Below are positions 23,333 through 27,459 of a stretch of DNA of 27,459 bases, piece after piece; within the stretch, counting starts at the first letter, position 1; every line of letters starts with the position of its first letter. Source of the DNA: Dactylosporangium aurantiacum. GTDB taxonomy: Bacteria; Actinomycetota; Actinomycetes; Mycobacteriales; Micromonosporaceae. The DNA lies in assembly GCF_000716715.1 (NCBI RefSeq), contig NZ_JNYJ01000082.1, positions 1 through 27,459 of the forward strand. Reading direction: 5' to 3'. The notes below the pieces were generated by a model. That model searched no databases, was not told the origin of the DNA, and saw only the letters and a program-made list of their open reading frames with translations. A program made the position numbers and the translations under genes.

Positions 23333-24214
23333 ATGTCGATCGCACTGCCCGAGAGGACCACGCCGGTCCTCGCCGCCGAGGGCACCGGCGGACCGGTCGC
23401 GAAGGGCCGCCGGGTCCTCGCGCCGGGGCTGGTCGCCGCGTCGCTGGTGCTGCTGCTCGTCGCCGTCGCCGCCGTCGCGCCCAAGCTGCTCACCGGCGCC
23501 GACCCGCTCGCCGCCGACCCGCTGCACGCGCTGGAGGCGCCGAGCGGGGCGCACTGGTTCGGCACCGACCAGCTCGGCCGGGACGTGTTCACCAGGGTCG
23601 TGCACGGCGCCCGGTACTCCCTCAGCATCGGCGCCGTCGCGACCCTGCTGTCGGTGCTCGCCGGCGGTGTCGTCGGCCTGGTCGCCGGGCTGTCTCCGCG
23701 CGTGGTGGACGAGGCGCTCAGCCGCGCCCTCGACGTGCTGTCCGCGTTCCCGGAGGTGCTGCTGGCGCTGCTGTTCATCGCGTTCACCGAGCCGGGCACC
23801 CCCAGTCTCGTGATGGCGATCGCGCTGGCGTTCGCGCCGCGGTACGGCCGCATCGTGCGCGCCCAGACGCTGCTGGTGCGCCGCTCCGGCTACGTCGAGC
23901 AGGCCGTCACGTTCGGGTTCTCCCGGGCCCGGCTGGTGTGGCGGCACGTGCTGCCCAACGTGCTCGGGCCGCTGCCGATCCTCGCCACGATCGGGCTGGG
24001 CAGCGCGATCGTCAACGCCTCCGCCCTGTCGTTCCTCGGCATGGGGCCGCAGCCGCCGTCGCCGGAGTGGGGCGCGATGCTCGCCGAGAGCCGCAACTAC
24101 CTGCGCGTCGCGTGGTGGGCGGCGATCCTGCCCGGCGCGACCCTCACCGTCGCCGTCATCTCGCTGACCGCCGTCGGCCGGCGGCTCCAGCGCCGCTTCG
24201 AGGGAAGGCGCTGA
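23333..24214 (+). CDS. ABC transporter permease, DppC type
   Basis: 293 residues. A cytoplasmic N-terminus and a first span (PGLVAASLVLLLVAVAAVAP) are followed by HWFGTDQLGRDVFTRVVHGA, the DppC/OppC hallmark. The EAA loop reads TFGFSRARLVWRHVLPNVLG, and SALSFLGMGPQPPSPEWGAM is the conserved C-terminal signature. It forms the channel heterodimer with the preceding permease. The ATPase gene begins 1 nt after its stop. Confidence 0.9.
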   Translation: MSIALPERTTPVLAAEGTGGPVAKGRRVLAPGLVAASLVLLLVAVAAVAPKLLTGADPLAADPLHALEAPSGAHWFGTDQLGRDVFTRVVHGARYSLSIGAVATLLSVLAGGVVGLVAGLSPRVVDEALSRALDVLSAFPEVLLALLFIAFTEPGTPSLVMAIALAFAPRYGRIVRAQTLLVRRSGYVEQAVTFGFSRARLVWRHVLPNVLGPLPILATIGLGSAIVNASALSFLGMGPQPPSPEWGAMLAESRNYLRVAWWAAILPGATLTVAVISLTAVGRRLQRRFEGRR

Positions 24215-24215
24215 C

Positions 24216-25808
24216 ATGGCCCCGCTCGTCACCGTCGCCGACCTGCACGTCACGTTCCCCGGCCCGGCCCGCCCGGTACACGCCGTGCGGGGCGTCAGCT
24301 TCACCGTCGAACGCGGCGAGTGCGTCGCGATCGTCGGCGAGAGCGGCTCCGGCAAGAGCGTCACCGCCCGCAGCCTGGTCGGCCTCGCCGGCCCCGGCGC
24401 CGACGTCCGCGCCACCGCGCTGCACCTCGACGGCCACGACACCGCCGGCCACACCGACCGGGACTGGCGCCGGCTGCGCGGGCGGGTCGCCGGGCTCGTC
24501 CTGCAGGACGCCCTGGTCTGCCTCGACCCGCTCAACACCGTCGGGCAGGAGATCGGCGAGGTGCTGCGCACCCACCGGGTCGGCGCCGCCGCCACCCGCG
24601 ACGCGCGGATCACCGCGCTGCTGGACGTGGTGCACGTGCCGGAGCCCGAGGCCCGCGCCCGCCAGTACCCGCACCAGCTGTCCGGCGGGCTGCGCCAGCG
24701 CGCCCTGATCGCCTCCGCGATCGCCGCCGACCCGCCGCTGCTCATCGCCGACGAGCCCACCACGGCGCTGGACGTCACCGTGCAGGCCCAGCTGCTGCGC
24801 CTGCTCGCCGAGCGCCGCGCGGCCGGCTCGACGCTGCTGCTGGTCAGCCACGACCTGGCCGTCGTCGCCGGCATCGCCGACCGGGTCCTCGTCATGCGCG
24901 ACGGCGTCATCGTCGAGCAGGGCCCGACGCGGCGGATCCTGACCGCGCCCGAGCACGACTACACCAGGATGCTGCTGGCGGCCGTGCCGACCGCGGCGTC
25001 GCGCGGGCACCGGCTCAGCACCGCGACCCGCGAGCCGCTGCCGGCGCCGGCCGTCGAACCGGACCGGGTCGTGCTGCGCGCCGACGGGCTGCACAAGCGC
25101 TTCGGCGCCCGGCACGCCGTCGACGGCGTCAGCTTCACCCTCGCCCGCGGCGAGATCCTCGGCGTCGTCGGCGAGTCCGGCTCCGGCAAGACCACCGTGG
25201 CCCGCATCGCCCTGGGCCTGCTCGAGCCCGACAGCGGCACCGTCCACCTCGGACAGACCCGGTGGACCGGGGTCGCGGAGCGGCGGCGGCGCCCGCACCG
25301 GCGGCGGCTCCAGGTCGTCTCGCAGGACCCGCTCAGCTCGTTCGACCCCCGGTACACCGTGGAGAAGCTCGTCGGCGAGCCGCTCGACCTGCGCGGGCCG
25401 GCCCGCCGGGACCGGGTCGTGGAGCTGCTCGAACGGGTCGGTCTCGGCGCGGCGCACCTGCGCCGGCACCCCCGGCAGCTGTCCGGTGGGCAGCGGCAGC
25501 GGGTCGCGATCGCCCGCGCCGTCGGCCCCCGCCCGGACGTGCTCGTCTGCGACGAGCCGGTGTCGGCGCTGGACGTGTCGGTGCAGGCGCAGGTGCTGGA
25601 CCTCCTCGCCGACCTGCGCGCCGCCGACGGCACGGCGCTGCTGTTCATCTCCCACGACCTCGGCGTCATCCACCACCTAGCGGACCGGGTCCTCGTCATG
25701 CACGACGGCCGGGTCGTCGAGCACGGGCCGGTCCAGGACGTGTTCGACCGGCCGCGGGACCCGTACACGCGGACCCTGCTCGCCGCGCTCCCGGTCCTCA
25801 CCACCTGA
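24216..25808 (+). CDS. ABC transporter ATPase with two fused nucleotide-binding domains
   Basis: 530 residues made of two complete ATPase domains. Domain 1: Walker A GESGSGKS (41-48), Q-loop Q97, signature LSGGL (155-159), Walker B LLIADE (175-180), switch H212. Domain 2: Walker A GESGSGKTT (319-327), Q-loop Q370, signature LSGGQ (422-426), Walker B VLVCDE (442-447), switch His in LFISHDLGV. This is a DppD-DppF fusion, so a single chain powers the importer. All catalytic residues are present in both halves. It is the last intact gene of the transporter operon and is followed by a GNAT remnant. Confidence 0.92.
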   Translation: MAPLVTVADLHVTFPGPARPVHAVRGVSFTVERGECVAIVGESGSGKSVTARSLVGLAGPGADVRATALHLDGHDTAGHTDRDWRRLRGRVAGLVLQDALVCLDPLNTVGQEIGEVLRTHRVGAAATRDARITALLDVVHVPEPEARARQYPHQLSGGLRQRALIASAIAADPPLLIADEPTTALDVTVQAQLLRLLAERRAAGSTLLLVSHDLAVVAGIADRVLVMRDGVIVEQGPTRRILTAPEHDYTRMLLAAVPTAASRGHRLSTATREPLPAPAVEPDRVVLRADGLHKRFGARHAVDGVSFTLARGEILGVVGESGSGKTTVARIALGLLEPDSGTVHLGQTRWTGVAERRRRPHRRRLQVVSQDPLSSFDPRYTVEKLVGEPLDLRGPARRDRVVELLERVGLGAAHLRRHPRQLSGGQRQRVAIARAVGPRPDVLVCDEPVSALDVSVQAQVLDLLADLRAADGTALLFISHDLGVIHHLADRVLVMHDGRVVEHGPVQDVFDRPRDPYTRTLLAALPVLTT

Positions 25809-25837
25809 CCATCCACTCAACGCCGCGGAGGAATCCG

Positions 25838-25930
25838 ACGCACACCCTGGACAACCCGGCGTGGGCCGCGCTGACCGGCCCGCACCGGCGGTTCGCCGAG
25901 CGGGTCGGTGCCGCCGTGCGCTACCGGAGC
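25838..25930 (+). pseudogene. Remnant of a GNAT acetyltransferase gene, start codon ACG
   Basis: A good ribosome site GGAGG (25827-25831) is followed 6 nt later by ACG where ATG is expected. The next codons read HTLDNPAWAALTGPHRRFAE and RVGAAVRYR. From memory this is the N-terminus of GNAT N-acetyltransferases that close similar transporter/monooxygenase operons (LDNPVWAALTGPH pattern). After about 30 codons the similarity ends, and the frame continues as unrelated sequence without an acetyl-CoA motif. Loss of the start and deletion of the body are inferred. The rest of the gap to 26051 contains TACCCT (25978-25983), a possible -10 for the LacI gene. Confidence 0.6.
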
Positions 25931-26051
25931 CGCGGGAGCATCTGGAGCTGCCCCCGCTGTGAAGCGCCCCGGGCATGTACCCTCACGTGCAGTGAACTGA
26001 GGCGGGCAGCCATGACGACGCGGCCCGGGCACGGAGCAGGCGGGAGCACAG

Positions 26052-27128
26052 GTGGCCGCAGCAGCGAAGGACACCGGCGCGGAGGCGACCGGCCAGGCGC
26101 GGGTCACGATCCGCCAGGTCGCCGTCCACGCCGGGGTGTCCGAGGCAGCGGTGTCGTATGCGCTCAACAACCGTCCGGGCGTGTCGGAGCAGACCCGGGC
26201 CCGGGTCCTCGCCGCCGCCCGGGACCTCGGCTGGGCGCCCAACATCGCGGCCCGCTCGCTGGGCACCGCGAAGGCCAACGCGGTCGGGCTCGTGCTGGTC
26301 CGGCCGCCCCGGGTCATGATCGTCGACTCATGGTTCACGCAGATGCTCAGCGGCGTGGAGGCCGAGCTCAACCGCAACGACATCGCCCTGGTGCTGCACC
26401 TCGTCGACCGGATCGAGGACACCATCGACGTGTACCGCAAATGGTGGGCGGGCCGGCACGTCGACGGGGTGATCCTGACCGACCTGCGCAAGGACGACCC
26501 GCGGCTGGACGCGCTGGTCGAGATCGGCCTGCCCGCGGCGGTCATCGGCGGCAAGCCCGGCCTCGACGGCTGCAGCACGGTCGACGCCGACGTGGCCGGC
26601 ACCGCCCGCGCCATCGTCGGCTACCTGCGGGCCCTCGGGCACCGCACGATCGCGCGGGTCGCCGGCACCGAGGAGCTGTTCCACACCGGGCAGCGCGACG
26701 CCGCGTACCTCGACGCGCTCGACCACGCCGGCCTCGACCGCGACCGGTACCGGGTCGTCTACACCAACTACAGCGCCGTCGACGGCATGCGGGCCATGCG
26801 GGAGCTGATGAGCGGCGCCGAGCCGCCGACCGCCGTCGTGTTCGACAACGACGTCATGGCCGCCGCGTCGCTGAAGGTCGCGCACGAGATGGGCCTGTCC
26901 GTGCCGGAGGACGTGTCGGTCGTCGCCTGGGACGACTCCGACCTGTGCCAGATCACCGTCCCGGCGATCACGGCCGTGCAGCAGACGCCGGCGCTGCAGG
27001 CGGAGCTCGCCGCGCGGGCCCTGCTCGCCACGATCAACGGCGGCGAGATCAGCCATGTGACGCTGCAGCCGGGCACCCTGACCGCCCGGCAGTCGACCCG
27101 GCCGCTGCGCGCGGGCCGCACCAGCTGA
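26052..27128 (+). CDS. LacI-family transcriptional regulator
   Basis: 358 residues from GTG 26052, with GGGAG 5 nt upstream. A nearby ATG at 26011 is in another frame. The N-terminal helix-turn-helix is VTIRQVAVHAGVSEAAVSYA (18-37) with the hinge helix LGWAPNIAARSLGT. The effector domain includes VDGVILTDLR, a ligand-pocket TEELFHTGQRDAAYLDAL, PTAVVFDNDVMA and the C-terminal PEDVSVVAWDDSDLCQI. It very likely represses the downstream beta-mannosidase gene in the absence of a mannoside-type sugar, since a LacI-type operator lies between them. Confidence 0.9.
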   Translation: MAAAAKDTGAEATGQARVTIRQVAVHAGVSEAAVSYALNNRPGVSEQTRARVLAAARDLGWAPNIAARSLGTAKANAVGLVLVRPPRVMIVDSWFTQMLSGVEAELNRNDIALVLHLVDRIEDTIDVYRKWWAGRHVDGVILTDLRKDDPRLDALVEIGLPAAVIGGKPGLDGCSTVDADVAGTARAIVGYLRALGHRTIARVAGTEELFHTGQRDAAYLDALDHAGLDRDRYRVVYTNYSAVDGMRAMRELMSGAEPPTAVVFDNDVMAAASLKVAHEMGLSVPEDVSVVAWDDSDLCQITVPAITAVQQTPALQAELAARALLATINGGEISHVTLQPGTLTARQSTRPLRAGRTS

Positions 27129-27135
27129 CCGTTTC

Positions 27136-27147
27136 GCAAGCGCTTCA
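27136..27147. promoter_or_regulatory. LacI-type operator
   Basis: The self-complementary AAGCGCTT (27138-27145), with the central CG typical of LacI-family operators, lies 14 bp upstream of the -35 box of the beta-mannosidase promoter and 10 bp after the LacI stop. Confidence 0.6.
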
Positions 27148-27159
27148 GCACCGTCCCGG

Positions 27160-27189
27160 TTGACACTCCTTACAGTGCCGCCATAGGGT
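27160..27189 (+). promoter_or_regulatory. Promoter of the beta-mannosidase gene
   Basis: A perfect -35 TTGACA (27160-27165) and a -10 TAGGGT (27184-27189) are separated by 18 bp. The start codon is 42 bp further on, with GGGAG 6 nt before it. This is the clearest housekeeping-type promoter in the window. Confidence 0.65.
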
Positions 27190-27231
27190 CATGCCTCGTC
27201 GACTTATCCGGTTCAGTCACGGGGAGTGCTC

Positions 27232-27459
27232 ATGTCTGTCCTGCGTCCGCTGCACACCGGGTGGACGCTGCGCGCGGCCGGACCGGCCCCGCACGGCGAC
27301 GCTCCCGTCCCGGCGACCGTGCCGGGCTGCGTGCACACCGACCTCCTCGCCGCTGGACTGATTCCTGACCCGTACCTGGACGACAACGAGGTGGCGTTGT
27401 CGTGGATCGGTCGGACGGCGTGGGTGTACGAGACGACGTTCGACGCGGACCTGGCCGGT
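27232..27459 (+). CDS. Beta-mannosidase, glycoside hydrolase family 2 (N-terminal part)
   Basis: 76 codons are present before the window ends. The N-terminal sugar-binding domain of GH2 mannosidases is recognisable from TVPGCVHTDLLAAGLIPDPY, LDDNEVALSWIGRTAWVY and YETTF. The enzyme would release mannose from beta-mannosides. There is no signal peptide, so it acts in the cytoplasm on imported oligosaccharides. Control by the adjacent LacI-type repressor is inferred from gene order and the AAGCGCTT site. The catalytic domain lies outside the window. Confidence 0.85.
   Translation, partial: MSVLRPLHTGWTLRAAGPAPHGDAPVPATVPGCVHTDLLAAGLIPDPYLDDNEVALSWIGRTAWVYETTFDADLAG

Noticed and set aside
25950..26000. 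CPRCEAPRACTLTC, a zinc-finger-like Cys pattern in the frame following the GNAT remnant
   Set aside because: It lies past the point where GNAT similarity ends, in an upstream promoter region, and is most likely chance translation.
26011..26051. ATG at 26011 as the LacI start
   Set aside because: It is in a different frame from the helix-turn-helix. GTG 26052 with GGGAG is in frame.

Overview
The window is very GC-rich. It has short intergenic gaps, many GTG starts, ATGA/GTGA gene overlaps, SigE-family and ECF sigma factors, a mycoredoxin-like protein and start codons placed directly behind TANNNT boxes. This points to the chromosome of an actinomycete. A Micromonosporaceae-type host is my inference from gene style, not something the sequence proves. 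No rRNA, tRNA, CRISPR array or intact mobile element was found.

Layout. 1-124: tail of an unidentified gene. 335-1839 (-): SigE-family sigma factor coupled to a membrane protein with an extracytoplasmic sensor-like domain. 1898-3491: an ADP-ribosylglycohydrolase and a methyltransferase, divergent around a perfect palindrome. 3505-5567 (-): an Hsp70-like ATPase joined through Pro-rich repeats to a transmembrane segment and an outer Ig-like domain; the reading frame is broken at the repeats. 5690-10694 (+): small membrane proteins, a Dfp-like flavoprotein, an alpha/beta hydrolase, a secreted serine hydrolase, a small lipoprotein, a membrane-anchored redoxin and an unknown protein. 10720-11925 (-): ROK regulator. 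12002-14515 (+): ECF sigma factor with a SnoaL-like tail, a divergent SDR and a TauE/SafE permease.

14512-25930 is the centre of interest: two divergent operons. The minus-strand operon encodes a short GST-like protein and five luciferase-like flavin monooxygenases (LLM; one SsuD-like, two NtaA/DszA-like), with start/stop overlaps at almost every junction. The plus-strand operon encodes a family-5 solute-binding lipoprotein, two permeases, a double-domain ATPase and a GNAT remnant. Together they look like an uptake and oxidative cleavage pathway for organosulfur compounds, comparable in gene content to the Bacillus yxe and ytm S-alkylcysteine pathways. The control region between them carries two GATTAATCC palindromes. 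It also carries a candidate 25-residue leader peptide with tandem cysteine codons followed by a hairpin, which suggests cysteine-responsive attenuation. Several members look damaged: one LLM gene has an internal deletion and frameshift, the GST-like gene lacks its second domain, and the GNAT gene has ACG where the start should be and loses its similarity after about 30 codons. An 86-bp insert with an 18-bp direct repeat, a 10-bp stem hairpin and a 29-codon ORF separates the two NtaA-like genes.

26052-27459 (+): a LacI-type regulator followed by the start of a GH2 beta-mannosidase. An AAGCGCTT operator and a TTGACA promoter lie between them.
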